Part shown: positions 25,489 to 34,424 of the stretch, one piece after another
Layout: each line of letters begins with the position of its first letter
Position numbering within the stretch: the first letter of the stretch is position 1
Notes under the pieces: model-generated
What the model was told of the DNA's origin: nothing
What the model saw: only the letters and a program-made list of their open reading frames with translations
The model's database searches: none
Assembly (NCBI GenBank): GCA_002197545.1
Contig: NFUO01000530.1
Span: 1 to 44,547, forward strand
Length of the DNA stretch: 44,547 nucleotides
DNA from: Acidobacteria subdivision 2 bacterium RH1 MAG20
GTDB taxonomy: Bacteria; Acidobacteriota; Terriglobia; Terriglobales; Acidobacteriaceae
Direction of reading: 5' to 3'
Position numbers and translations under genes: made by a program

Positions 25489-28089
25489 ATGCTGCAAAAA
25501 AAGCACACACGAAAAGGGGTAATCGCCGCCTCACTTCTCTCAACTATTCTACTGTGCGCTGTCTCCCTCTTCGCGCAAGCCCCGCAGTCCGACACCGCAG
25601 CCATGCGCAGCCGGGTAGGCGTGATGATCGGCAAGATGACGCTCGAACAGAAGCTCGACTACATCGGCGGTACCGGCTTCGCCATCCGTGCCATGCCAAG
25701 CCTCGGGCTGCCCGCATTTGAAATGTCCGATGGGCCATACGGCGTCCGCAGCAACGCCGGTTTTCCGTCCACCACCTACGCCGCAGGGATCAGCCTGGCC
25801 GCCTCCTGGGACCGTGAACTGGCAAAGCGTGTCGGCGAAGGCATTGGACGGGATGCGCGCGCACGCGGCATCCACTACATGCTCGGCCCCGGCGTAGACA
25901 TCTATCGCTCGCCGCGCAATGGCCGCAACTTTGAATACCTCGGCGAAGACCCCTTTCTCGCCTCGAACATCGCCATCGGTTACATCACCGGGATGCAGGA
26001 CCAGGGCGTCAGCGCCACCGTCAAGCACTACATGGGCAACGACTCCGAATTTTTGCGGCATGACTCCGACTCCATCATCGGCGAACGCGCCATGCGCGAG
26101 ATCTATCTCCCCGCTTTTGAAAGCGCCGTGAAAGAGGCGCATGTGGGAGCCATCATGGACTCCTATAACCTCACCAACGGCGAGCACATGACCCAGAACG
26201 GCTACTTCAACACCGAGATCGCCCGCAAGGAGTGGGGTTTTCAAGGCGTCATGATGTCCGACTGGAGCGCGACCTATGACGGCATCGCAGCTGCGAACGG
26301 CGGCCTCGATCTCGAAATGCCCACCGGAAAATTCATGAATCGCGAGAACCTTTTGTCCGCTGTCCAAAGCGGAAAGGTGCCGATGGCGACCATCGACGAA
26401 AAGATCCGCCACATCCTCATGGCTGCCGAACGCTTCGGCTGGATCGACCGCAACCAGGCTGATCTCTCCATCTCCACCTTCGACGCGAAGAACAACGCCA
26501 TCGCCCTCGATTCCGCCCGCGAAGGTCTTGTGCTGCTCAAGAACGAAGGCAAACTTCTTCCGCTCGATAAAGGACAGGTCAAATCTATTCTCGTCGTCGG
26601 CCCTGACGCCTACCCCGGCGCTCCGGTCGGCGGAGGCAGCGCTGGCGTCAAGCCTTTCCATACCGTCAGCGCGCTCGAAGGAATCAGCGCCTATGTCGGC
26701 TCCTCCGCGACCGTCTACTATGATCGCGGCCTGCCCACCATTGACGATCTCGCCCGGATCACCAACTTCGCCACTGAAGCGCATAACGGCCAACCCGGCC
26801 TCAAGCTCGAAACCTTCCACACCATCGATCTCTCCGGGCCTCCAGCTACCAGCATCGTGACCGCGCATATCAACAACGCAGGCCTTGGCCGCGGCGAGAA
26901 CTTCGCCGCCGATCCGGAGATAGCCGCTCTCCTCTCTCGCAGAGGTCCGGATCAGCATGGCTCATCTCGTCGCTGGACTGGTTACTACGTAGTCGATCAG
27001 CCCGGCAGCTACATCGTCGCGTTGCAAGCCACCGGCGAAGGCAATAATAATCGGGTCTACGTCGACGACAAACTCATCATCGATGACTGGAAGATCGTCC
27101 GCGCCATCCAGCCGCACGTCACGCTCCAGCTCTCCGCTGGCCCGCACAAAGTTGTCGTCGAACAATCGGGCCGCTCTGCCAGCAGCGGACGCCTGCGCCT
27201 CGCTATCGTTGAAGAAGATAAAGTAGTCGATGCGAAGGCAAAAGAACTCGCAGCCAAAGCCGATGTCGTAGTTGTCGCGGCTGGATTCGATGCCGACAGC
27301 GAGTCCGAGGGCGGCGACCGCACCTTCGATCTTCCTTTCGGCCAGGACGAACTCATCCGCGAGATGGCTGCAGCGAACAAGAAGACCATCGTAGCCGTCA
27401 CCTCCGGCGGCAACGTAGACAGCACACGCTGGATCGAAAGAATTCCCGCCTATATGGAGACCTGGTATGCCGGACAGGAGGGCGGCACCGCGCTGGCCGA
27501 AGTCCTCTTCGGCGCCGTCGACCCCTCGGGCCATCTTCCCGCCACCTTCGAGCGCAGAGCGCAGGACAACCCCACCTACACGAACTACTACACCGAAGCC
27601 GACACCAACCGCATCGACTACAAGGAAGGCATCTTTGTCGGCTATCGTGGCTACGAACACAACCATGTCAAGCCGCTCTTCCCCTTCGGCTTCGGCCTCT
27701 CGTATACCACCTTCAAATTCGCCAACCTGTCCGTCACGCCGAAAGACGCAACCAGCACGCCCAACGTCACCGTCTCGTTCGATATGACCAATACAGGAGA
27801 TCGCGTCGGAGCAGAAGTCGCCCAGGTCTACGTCTCCGACGAACACGCCACAGTCGCGCGTCCTGCCAAAGAACTGAAGGGCTTCGACAAGGTGACGCTG
27901 GAACCCGGCGAGACCAGGCACGTCTCTGTCGCGCTCGATGGCCGCTCCTTCGCCTACTACGACACGCAGGAGAAGAAGTGGCACATCGCGCCCGGAAGAT
28001 TCGGCATCCTCGTCGGCGATTCCTCTGAGTCGCTCGACCTGAAAGGCTCCGTCGAAGTATCGAAGGAAGCCGCCACCGCTGCCTTCTAA
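25489..28089 (+). CDS. GH3 beta-glucosidase with PA14 insert
   Basis: This is a secreted family 3 glycoside hydrolase, 866 residues. The signal peptide is VIAASLLSTILLCAVSLFAQ. The N-terminal barrel domain has the nucleophile Asp258 in VMMSDWSATYDG, typical of GH3 beta-glucosidases. The second alpha/beta domain starts near ALDSAREGLVLLKNEGKLLP. A PA14-like domain is inserted at about residues 445-570 (GYYVVDQPGSYIVALQATGE), and a fibronectin III-like domain ends the protein (TVSFDMTNTGDRVGAEVAQ). The start is ATG 25489 with AAAGGAG upstream; the longer frame at 25456 has no support. The substrate is probably a beta-linked glucoside, but specificity cannot be read. Confidence 0.95.
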   Translation: MLQKKHTRKGVIAASLLSTILLCAVSLFAQAPQSDTAAMRSRVGVMIGKMTLEQKLDYIGGTGFAIRAMPSLGLPAFEMSDGPYGVRSNAGFPSTTYAAGISLAASWDRELAKRVGEGIGRDARARGIHYMLGPGVDIYRSPRNGRNFEYLGEDPFLASNIAIGYITGMQDQGVSATVKHYMGNDSEFLRHDSDSIIGERAMREIYLPAFESAVKEAHVGAIMDSYNLTNGEHMTQNGYFNTEIARKEWGFQGVMMSDWSATYDGIAAANGGLDLEMPTGKFMNRENLLSAVQSGKVPMATIDEKIRHILMAAERFGWIDRNQADLSISTFDAKNNAIALDSAREGLVLLKNEGKLLPLDKGQVKSILVVGPDAYPGAPVGGGSAGVKPFHTVSALEGISAYVGSSATVYYDRGLPTIDDLARITNFATEAHNGQPGLKLETFHTIDLSGPPATSIVTAHINNAGLGRGENFAADPEIAALLSRRGPDQHGSSRRWTGYYVVDQPGSYIVALQATGEGNNNRVYVDDKLIIDDWKIVRAIQPHVTLQLSAGPHKVVVEQSGRSASSGRLRLAIVEEDKVVDAKAKELAAKADVVVVAAGFDADSESEGGDRTFDLPFGQDELIREMAAANKKTIVAVTSGGNVDSTRWIERIPAYMETWYAGQEGGTALAEVLFGAVDPSGHLPATFERRAQDNPTYTNYYTEADTNRIDYKEGIFVGYRGYEHNHVKPLFPFGFGLSYTTFKFANLSVTPKDATSTPNVTVSFDMTNTGDRVGAEVAQVYVSDEHATVARPAKELKGFDKVTLEPGETRHVSVALDGRSFAYYDTQEKKWHIAPGRFGILVGDSSESLDLKGSVEVSKEAATAAF

Positions 28090-28104
28090 CCTGCTATAAC
28101 AACC

Positions 28105-28142
28105 ATGCCGCCTCATTCGCAAAAAGTGAGGCGGCATTTCTG
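28105..28142 (+). terminator. Hairpin after the GH3 gene
   Basis: An 11-bp perfect stem (ATGCCGCCTCA, loop of 11, TGAGGCGGCAT) is followed by TTTCT, starting 16 bp after the GH3 stop. It fits a weak intrinsic terminator or an attenuator between the two glycosidase genes. Confidence 0.7.
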
Positions 28143-28156
28143 TCAGGAGAGAACGA

Positions 28157-30532
28157 ATGCGTCTTGTGCGGAATCTGCTAGCTGTCCTTCTCACCGTTGC
28201 CACGGTACACACCAGCGGCATAACACAGACCACTCCCGACCAACTTTGGCACGCTCAATGGATTACCGCTCCAGACCTTCCGCCCTATGCGCCCACGCTC
28301 CTCCACTTTCAACGAACAATCGCTCTCCCCGCCAAGCCCGGCCACTTCATCGTTCGCGTCAGCGCCGACAACGCCTTCCTCCTCCACGTCAACGGCCAGA
28401 CCGTCGGCAGAGGCCCCGCGCGCGGCGATCTCGCCCACTGGCGTTTCGAGACCTACGATCTCGCACCCTTTCTGCATCAAGGCAGCAACATCCTCGCCAG
28501 TACTGTCTGGAACTTCGGCCAGTACAAAGCCGTCGCACAGATGACCGCCCGCACCGCCTTCCTTCTCGATGGAGTCTCTCCCGAAGCGGAGATAGCCGAC
28601 ACCAACAAACAGTGGCAGGTCGAAGTCGACCACAGCCTCTCCGTCGCCTCTCCCATCATGCCCGGCTACAGCGCCGCCGAACCTGTCGAGATCATCCAGG
28701 CCGCAAACTCCGACCCCAACTGGGACACAGCCATCAGTAATGCAGCAAACTGGACGCCAGCCGTCTCACTCGGAGAAGCTGCCTCACGCGGCGCACGCGA
28801 CTCCGGCAGCAACTGGCAGCTCGTACCCGACCTCCTCCCACCCATGGAGTCCACACCACAGTCCGGCGGCAAGGTCGTCCGCTCTTCCGGCATCTCTTCC
28901 ACTGGTAGTTTCCCCAACAGCACCATCACAGTCCCAGCCAACACCACCGCCAGCATCCTCATCGACAACGGCATTCTCACCACCGCGTACCCAGAACTTG
29001 CCCTCAGCGGAGGCAAAGCCGCCACCATACGCCTCACCTACGCCGAAGCCCTCTACGACAAGAACGGCCACAAAGGCAATCGCAACGACATCGCAGGCAA
29101 ACACATCGTCGGAGTCTACGACGAGTACCTCCCCGACGGCGGTACGCACAGCACCTTCGCCCCACTCGTCTGGCGGACCTGGCGCTACCTCCAGATCGAC
29201 GTCCACACCGGCGACCAGCCACTCCAGCTCAACCGCTTCCAATCCACCTTCTCCGCCTTCCCCTTCGTCCAGCGTGCCCGCTTCACCAGCGACGATCCCA
29301 CCCTCACCACCATCTGGAACATCGGCTGGCGCACCGCCCGTCTCGACGCCCACGACACCTACATGGACACCCCCTACTGGGAGCGACTCCAGTACGTCGG
29401 CGACACCCGCCTGCAAGCCCTCATCTCCTACTCCAACGCCAACGACGACCGCCTCGCCCGCCAGGCCATCACAGCCATCAACGACTCCCGCATGCCCGAC
29501 GGCATCACCCTCAGCCGCTACCCCACCTCAGTCTTTCAGGCTATCCCACCCTTCTCTCTCCTCTGGGTCGGCATGGTCCACGACTACGCCCTCTACCGCA
29601 ACGACCCCGCCTTCGTCCGCGACCAGCTCGAAGGCACCCGCACCGTCCTCGCCTGGTTCCTCCATCACCAGAATGCAAACGGCCTCGTCGGCAAACTCCC
29701 CTGGTGGTCCTTCGTCGATTGGACCGCCGACTTCAAAGGCGGCACTCCACCGCAGGACGCCAACGGCGACTCCACCATCCTCACCCTTCAACTCATCGAA
29801 GCCCTGCGCGAAGCCGCAGAACTCGAAAGCACCTATGGCGATCCCAGCCTCGCCCAACGCTACCGTCAAATCGCGGCCAAATCCGTCCGCGCCATCCAAA
29901 CTCTTTGCTGGAACCCTCAATATCACCTCTTCACAGACACCCCTCACGGCAATCATTACAGTCAACACACCAACGCCATGGCCGTATGGCTCGACGTCGC
30001 TGCACCTGCCGCTCAACGGGCCATCATGACTCACATCCTCGCAAAAGGGGATTCCCCAGCCATCTCCCCCGCCTCGTACTACTACCGCTTCTATCTCGCG
30101 CGAGCGATGCAACACGCAGGCATGGGCGACCAATATATCCCTCAGCTACAACCATGGCGCGACATGATCGCCCTCGGCCTTACCACCTGGGCCGAGCAGC
30201 CCGAGCCCACCCGCTCCGACTCCCACGCCTGGAGCGCCCACCCCAACTTCGACCTGCTCAACATCGTCGCCGGAATCCAACCCGCCAGCCTCGGCTTCAA
30301 ATCCGTCCTCATCGCCCCGCACCTCGGCCCGCTGCACACCCTCACCGCCAGCTATCCCCACCCGCAAGGCCCCATCGACGTGCAATACACCCGCGCAGAC
30401 GGCAAGCTGCACGCCGTCATCCATCTACCCAATGGCCTGCGCGGCACCTTCCGCTGGCAAAACCGCTCCTACCCCATCACCCAAGGCACCCTCAACCTCA
30501 CTATCCCCGATCACAAAAGCAAAACATTTTGA
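28157..30532 (+). CDS. GH78 alpha-L-rhamnosidase-like enzyme
   Basis: The 791-residue secreted protein has a signal peptide (LLAVLLTVATVHTSG). The N-terminal beta domains (HFIVRVSADNAFLLHVNGQT and neighbouring blocks) precede an (alpha/alpha)6 barrel of the alpha-rhamnosidase type. Glu409 in DTPYWERLQYVGD and Glu680 in TTWAEQPEPTRSD match the positions of the acidic active-site blocks in the family, with the DSHAWSAHP segment beside the second. It probably removes terminal rhamnose or a related sugar from polysaccharide. A GGAG precedes the ATG. It follows the GH3 gene behind a hairpin. Confidence 0.88.
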   Translation: MRLVRNLLAVLLTVATVHTSGITQTTPDQLWHAQWITAPDLPPYAPTLLHFQRTIALPAKPGHFIVRVSADNAFLLHVNGQTVGRGPARGDLAHWRFETYDLAPFLHQGSNILASTVWNFGQYKAVAQMTARTAFLLDGVSPEAEIADTNKQWQVEVDHSLSVASPIMPGYSAAEPVEIIQAANSDPNWDTAISNAANWTPAVSLGEAASRGARDSGSNWQLVPDLLPPMESTPQSGGKVVRSSGISSTGSFPNSTITVPANTTASILIDNGILTTAYPELALSGGKAATIRLTYAEALYDKNGHKGNRNDIAGKHIVGVYDEYLPDGGTHSTFAPLVWRTWRYLQIDVHTGDQPLQLNRFQSTFSAFPFVQRARFTSDDPTLTTIWNIGWRTARLDAHDTYMDTPYWERLQYVGDTRLQALISYSNANDDRLARQAITAINDSRMPDGITLSRYPTSVFQAIPPFSLLWVGMVHDYALYRNDPAFVRDQLEGTRTVLAWFLHHQNANGLVGKLPWWSFVDWTADFKGGTPPQDANGDSTILTLQLIEALREAAELESTYGDPSLAQRYRQIAAKSVRAIQTLCWNPQYHLFTDTPHGNHYSQHTNAMAVWLDVAAPAAQRAIMTHILAKGDSPAISPASYYYRFYLARAMQHAGMGDQYIPQLQPWRDMIALGLTTWAEQPEPTRSDSHAWSAHPNFDLLNIVAGIQPASLGFKSVLIAPHLGPLHTLTASYPHPQGPIDVQYTRADGKLHAVIHLPNGLRGTFRWQNRSYPITQGTLNLTIPDHKSKTF

Positions 30533-30533
30533 A

Positions 30534-30543
30534 CAAACGATTG
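30534..30543. promoter_or_regulatory. Third LacI-type palindrome, before the DUF4838 gene
   Basis: CAAACGATTG differs from the CAATCGATTG site at 25449 by a single base (A for T at the fourth position), keeping the central CG. It begins two bases after the GH78 stop and lies about 128 bp before the ATG at 30671. Its assignment as an operator is inferred. Confidence 0.4.
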
Positions 30544-30670
30544 CCTAGCTAAAGGTTTCATCTCAGCTTTCGATTTGGCTAATTAGCGCTTCCCCATCAA
30601 CTACAACCTGCCAGGAGGCGCCACGGAAGAGGAATGTAAAATGCAGCCTGTCTGGTAGGATCAATTCGCT

Positions 30671-33010
30671 ATGGAATCATACAAAAACATGACTCGGCTC
30701 GATTTTCTCAAGCATTCGGGCTTCATTGTTGCGGGCTTTACCTTTCTGCCGCACTCCGTATTGGCCACGGTCAAGAAATCCCAGGAAAGCTATGAAGTGA
30801 GTATAAGAAAGCTGGCACAGTATCAGATTATTGTGCCCGACCAGGCAAGCCCGGTAGAACAGCAAGCGGCCAAGAAGTTACAGCATTATCTGGCTGAAAT
30901 ATCGCGTAAGAATCTGGTGGTAAAGAAGGAAGAAGACTATCGGAGCGGCCCCGCCTTTTTCATTGGACAAACCCGATATGCGAAGATGCGCAAAATTGAT
31001 CTTAAGCCATTAAAAGAAGATGGATTTGCCTGGCATCTTGCCGAAAAAAACCTGATCATTGCAGGCGGCGCGGAGAAAGGCGTTCTTTATGGCGTCTATG
31101 GCTTGCTTGAGCTTTGGGGTTGCAGGATGTACACGTCCACAGCTATCCAGACTCCGAATGTAACTTCAATCAGCATTCCGAAAAAAGAGATCGTCGTCGT
31201 TCCTGTGGTGCAGTACCGCACCACATCCTACCGTGATACTCGCGACCCGGAATATACAGACTGGCACAGGCTTTCTTCGCGGGACGATTGGGGATTGTTC
31301 GTCCACACCTTTAACGCGCTGGTTTCCCCGGACGAATACGGCAAAACGCATCCTGAATACTTTTCCCTGATCAATGGCACTCGGCTACCGGGCACGCAGC
31401 TATGCCTCTCCAATCGCGAAGTGCTGGCACTACTGATTGCCAATTTAAAATCAAAGATGGCCGCGAAGCCCAGTGCCGCCTATTGGTCGGTCAGTCAGAA
31501 TGACAATGATCAGTATTGCCGCTGCGGACCGTGTACGGAACTGAACACAAAGTACGGCGGAGTGCCAAGCGGTTCCATCCTGTATTTCGTCAATGATGTC
31601 GCCAAAGCTTTTCCTGACAAAACTATCTCTACTCTGGCCTACTGGTATTCGAGAACGCCGCCCCAAAATATACAAGCCGAACCCAACGTCAACATCATGC
31701 TCTGTAACATTGAAAGTAGACGCCAAGCACCGGTCTTCGAGACAGATCCTAAATTTTCCGCTGACTTGATCAACTGGGGAAAGCTGTCAGGCAACATTCT
31801 TATCTGGGATTACAACATCCAGTTCTCCAACCTCGTCAGTCCATTTCCCAACCTGCATACCATAAAACCCAACATCAGGTTCTATACGGACCACCACGTA
31901 AACTCGCTCTTCATGCAGGCAAACGGCCAGGCCGGTGGTGAGATGGCCGGACTGAGGGCCTATCTCATCTGCAAACTGATGTGGGACCCGAATGCGGATG
32001 ACAGCGCCATGATGGATGATTATTTAAACGGCTATTACGGGGAGGCCGGGCGAACGATCCGTCAATACATCGACAAAATGCGTGAATCGCTGATAAGCAG
32101 CGGCTTTAAACTGAACATCTTCGGAAGCCCTGAAGACGCGAAAGATGCCTACCTGTCACCGGACATGATGAAGGTATACAACGCGCTGTTTGACCAGGCA
32201 GAAAAGGCGGTTGAAAAAGATCCGCAACTGCTCACGCGGGTAAAAGTGGCACGCCTGCCGATGATGTATGCGGAGATCCAGATCGGGCGAGACGAAGTAG
32301 ATACACCCCGGAGCATGTTTGCGCATACACCGGACGGCAAGGTCTTCGTAAAACCCGAGATGAAGTCGCTCGTCACTCAATTTGTGAGCGGATGCAAGCA
32401 AGACGGAGTGACAAAGGTAAGAGAAAGATCCACTACCCCTGATGATTACCAGGCCTCCTATGACAGGGTCTTCACCAAAATAGCGGAGATGCAACACGCC
32501 AAGTCATTCGGGAAAAAAATCACGCCCGTCACGCTTCCTGAAGGCGGAGCGGCTAACTCACAGCGGCTCACGGACGGCATCTTCGGGTCCTGGGAGTCCT
32601 GGAGCGCGCCGGACGTAAATTGGGTGGCTTATAAGGGTGAACATATGGATTTCATCCTGGACCTGGGAGAGATCATGGACATTCGGTCCATCGACATGGA
32701 TTTTCTCAATGCACAGGCCCAACCCGACTGGAATCTGCTGGTCCTGCCTGCATATGTCAGCTATGCCACGTCAGCCGACGGAAAAATATTCAGCGATGAA
32801 GTAAAGGTACACAATCCCAATAATCCAAACCCGAAGGAAAATCCGGAGATTGCCAATATCCCGGTACAATCGTTCCGCGCCGATCTGGGAATGAATGTCA
32901 AAGCCCGTTACATCAAAGTCCATGGGGAAAGTATCCTTCGCATGCCTTCCTGGCATATCCGCGCCGGACAGCCGGCCTGGATTTACACCGATCAAATCAT
33001 GGTCGAGTAA
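30671..33010 (+). CDS. DUF4838 protein, probable glycosidase, Bacteroidetes-like
   Basis: The 779-residue protein is predicted to act on glycans. An N-terminal anchor-like segment begins TRLDFLKHSGFIVAGFTF, resembling a twin-arginine signal but with RL in place of RR. Residues about 50-150 form a GH67-like N-terminal domain (KKLQHYLAEI, then KGVLYGVYGLLELWGCRMY). The DUF4838 core (about 170-440) includes TFNALVSPDEYG and the cysteine cluster QYCRCGPC. The C-terminal 130 residues look like a discoidin-type carbohydrate-binding domain (SWESWSAPDVNWVAYKGEHM). Codon use is much richer in A/T at third positions and in lysine than its neighbours, which suggests transfer from a Bacteroidetes donor. 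A weak TAGGAT lies nine bases upstream. Confidence 0.85.
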   Translation: MESYKNMTRLDFLKHSGFIVAGFTFLPHSVLATVKKSQESYEVSIRKLAQYQIIVPDQASPVEQQAAKKLQHYLAEISRKNLVVKKEEDYRSGPAFFIGQTRYAKMRKIDLKPLKEDGFAWHLAEKNLIIAGGAEKGVLYGVYGLLELWGCRMYTSTAIQTPNVTSISIPKKEIVVVPVVQYRTTSYRDTRDPEYTDWHRLSSRDDWGLFVHTFNALVSPDEYGKTHPEYFSLINGTRLPGTQLCLSNREVLALLIANLKSKMAAKPSAAYWSVSQNDNDQYCRCGPCTELNTKYGGVPSGSILYFVNDVAKAFPDKTISTLAYWYSRTPPQNIQAEPNVNIMLCNIESRRQAPVFETDPKFSADLINWGKLSGNILIWDYNIQFSNLVSPFPNLHTIKPNIRFYTDHHVNSLFMQANGQAGGEMAGLRAYLICKLMWDPNADDSAMMDDYLNGYYGEAGRTIRQYIDKMRESLISSGFKLNIFGSPEDAKDAYLSPDMMKVYNALFDQAEKAVEKDPQLLTRVKVARLPMMYAEIQIGRDEVDTPRSMFAHTPDGKVFVKPEMKSLVTQFVSGCKQDGVTKVRERSTTPDDYQASYDRVFTKIAEMQHAKSFGKKITPVTLPEGGAANSQRLTDGIFGSWESWSAPDVNWVAYKGEHMDFILDLGEIMDIRSIDMDFLNAQAQPDWNLLVLPAYVSYATSADGKIFSDEVKVHNPNNPNPKENPEIANIPVQSFRADLGMNVKARYIKVHGESILRMPSWHIRAGQPAWIYTDQIMVE

Positions 33011-33152
33011 GCGATGAATCACCATTCCGTAAGAAGATATGAAGAAGAACGCTCAGCTTGTATCCACTGATCGTGGACGGATGACGGGCAAACAGGAAGT
33101 TGAGCTCTGTTCCCTTGACACCCCTGTTAGAATTAACTCAGAAGAAAGCGAC

Positions 33153-33180
33153 AAGCCCGGCACTTGGCCGGGACTTTTCA
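33153..33180 (+). terminator. Intrinsic terminator downstream of the DUF4838 gene
   Basis: The stem CCCGGC, loop ACTTG, GCCGGG is followed by ACTTTT, 145 bp past the stop at 33010. AAG before and CTTTT after can extend the stem. It fits termination on the plus strand before holB. Confidence 0.75.
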
Positions 33181-33281
33181 TTTAAACAGGTCCAGACCGA
33201 AGTCCAGACTTAGGTGCTTTCTTTTGAAGACTTTAGGACTTAAGGTAGGGGAGGGGGTATACAGTGCGGAAAGGAGAAGAG

Positions 33282-34424
33282 ATGACTCGGACGGCTGGCC
33301 TGCCCGCCACATTCAACGACTTCCTCGGCAACTCCAGCGCCATCGAGCACCTGCGTACCGCCATCGCCGCCAGTCGCCTCCCGCACTCGCTCATCCTCGC
33401 CGGGCCCAGCGGAGCAGGCAAATATACCCTCGCTCTTATGCTCGCCATGGCCGTCGAGTGCGAACGCCAGCCCCGAGACCTGTGGTCGAATGGCCAGTCC
33501 CTCGCCAGCTTCTGCGGAGTCTGCCACAACTGCACCCGCATCGCCAGCGCCGCCAGTCTCGAAGACGAAGTCGACAAGGCCGTGGCCGTCCGCGAAGAAC
33601 TCCGCGACGCTGATAAAAAAGACACCCGCGTCCTCGTCCAGCCCCACCCCGACGTCCTCATCGTCCCCCCCGACCCGCCGCAGCTCCTCATCAAGCTCGG
33701 TCAGGTCCGCACCATCATCCAGCGCTCGCACTACCTACCCTCCGAGGCGCCAAAGAAGATCTTCATCCTCACCGCCGCCAGCTTCATGAAGGAAGCGGCC
33801 AATTCCCTGCTCAAAGTCCTCGAAGAGCCCCCGGCGACCGTCCACATCATCATCCTGGCCGAAAACCCCGGCGAACTGCTCCCCACCATTCGCTCCCGCT
33901 GTGCAACTGTCCGCCTCGGCGCATTGCCCGTCGAAGAGATCGAGATGCTGCTCGCCGACCGTCGCCCCGACGTTCCGCCCAAACAGCGCACCCTCATCGC
34001 CCGCCTCGCTCAGGGAGCCGCAGGCAAGGCCCTCGGCTTCGACCTCGTCGCCTACACCGTCGCCCGCGCCGATGCCCTTCTCCTCCTCCGCAACGCATCC
34101 GCAGAACCTGACCACACCGCCCTCTTCAAGATGACCGAGACCTACCGCGCCGGAGCCGAAGGCCAGCAAAAAACCACCGCTCTCCTGCGCTCACTAGCTC
34201 TCCTGCTCGAAGACCTCTTGCTCCTCGGCGCTGGAACTCCCGAACTCATCCGTAACACTGACCTCCGCCCCGAGCTCGACCGGCTCTCGCAGAGCCTCTC
34301 CTTCCAATGGATCGAAGGCGCAGCCCGCGGCCTCGATCAGGTCTACAGCGGCCTCCGCCGCAACCTCCTCCGCTCACTCTCGCTCGACGCCTTCGCCGGC
34401 CAACTCGCCCTCTCTGCCCGATGA
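33282..34424 (+). CDS. holB: DNA polymerase III subunit delta prime
   Basis: The product is part of the clamp loader. It has an AAA+ domain with Walker A GPSGAGKYT (the usual lysine present), a zinc-binding cysteine group (VEC, then FCGVCHNC), a Walker B-like KIFILTAASFMKEAANSLLK, and the sensor TIRSRCATVRL with the SRC motif. The 380 residues are close to the usual length for delta prime. ATG 33282 is used because AAGGAG stands about six bases upstream; a GTG at 33264 overlaps that site. The stop overlaps tsaC by four bases. Ori and dnaX are not in this window. Confidence 0.94.
   Translation: MTRTAGLPATFNDFLGNSSAIEHLRTAIAASRLPHSLILAGPSGAGKYTLALMLAMAVECERQPRDLWSNGQSLASFCGVCHNCTRIASAASLEDEVDKAVAVREELRDADKKDTRVLVQPHPDVLIVPPDPPQLLIKLGQVRTIIQRSHYLPSEAPKKIFILTAASFMKEAANSLLKVLEEPPATVHIIILAENPGELLPTIRSRCATVRLGALPVEEIEMLLADRRPDVPPKQRTLIARLAQGAAGKALGFDLVAYTVARADALLLLRNASAEPDHTALFKMTETYRAGAEGQQKTTALLRSLALLLEDLLLLGAGTPELIRNTDLRPELDRLSQSLSFQWIEGAARGLDQVYSGLRRNLLRSLSLDAFAGQLALSAR

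Noticed and set aside
25549..26958. Long minus-strand open frame (469 codons) inside the GH3 gene, and similar long antisense frames at 7657-8907, 21199-22119, 26962-28233
   Set aside because: They are antisense to well-supported conserved genes and are expected from GC-rich codon structure; their translations are low-complexity and match no family pattern I recognise.
28740..30029. 429-codon plus-strand frame inside the GH78 gene
   Set aside because: The translation is Ser/Pro/Thr-rich low-complexity in the +1 frame of a conserved enzyme; it is a compositional shadow.
33115..33133. TTGACA followed by TAGAAT, promoter-like
   Set aside because: Spacing is only 7 bp instead of about 17, so this is not a standard promoter.
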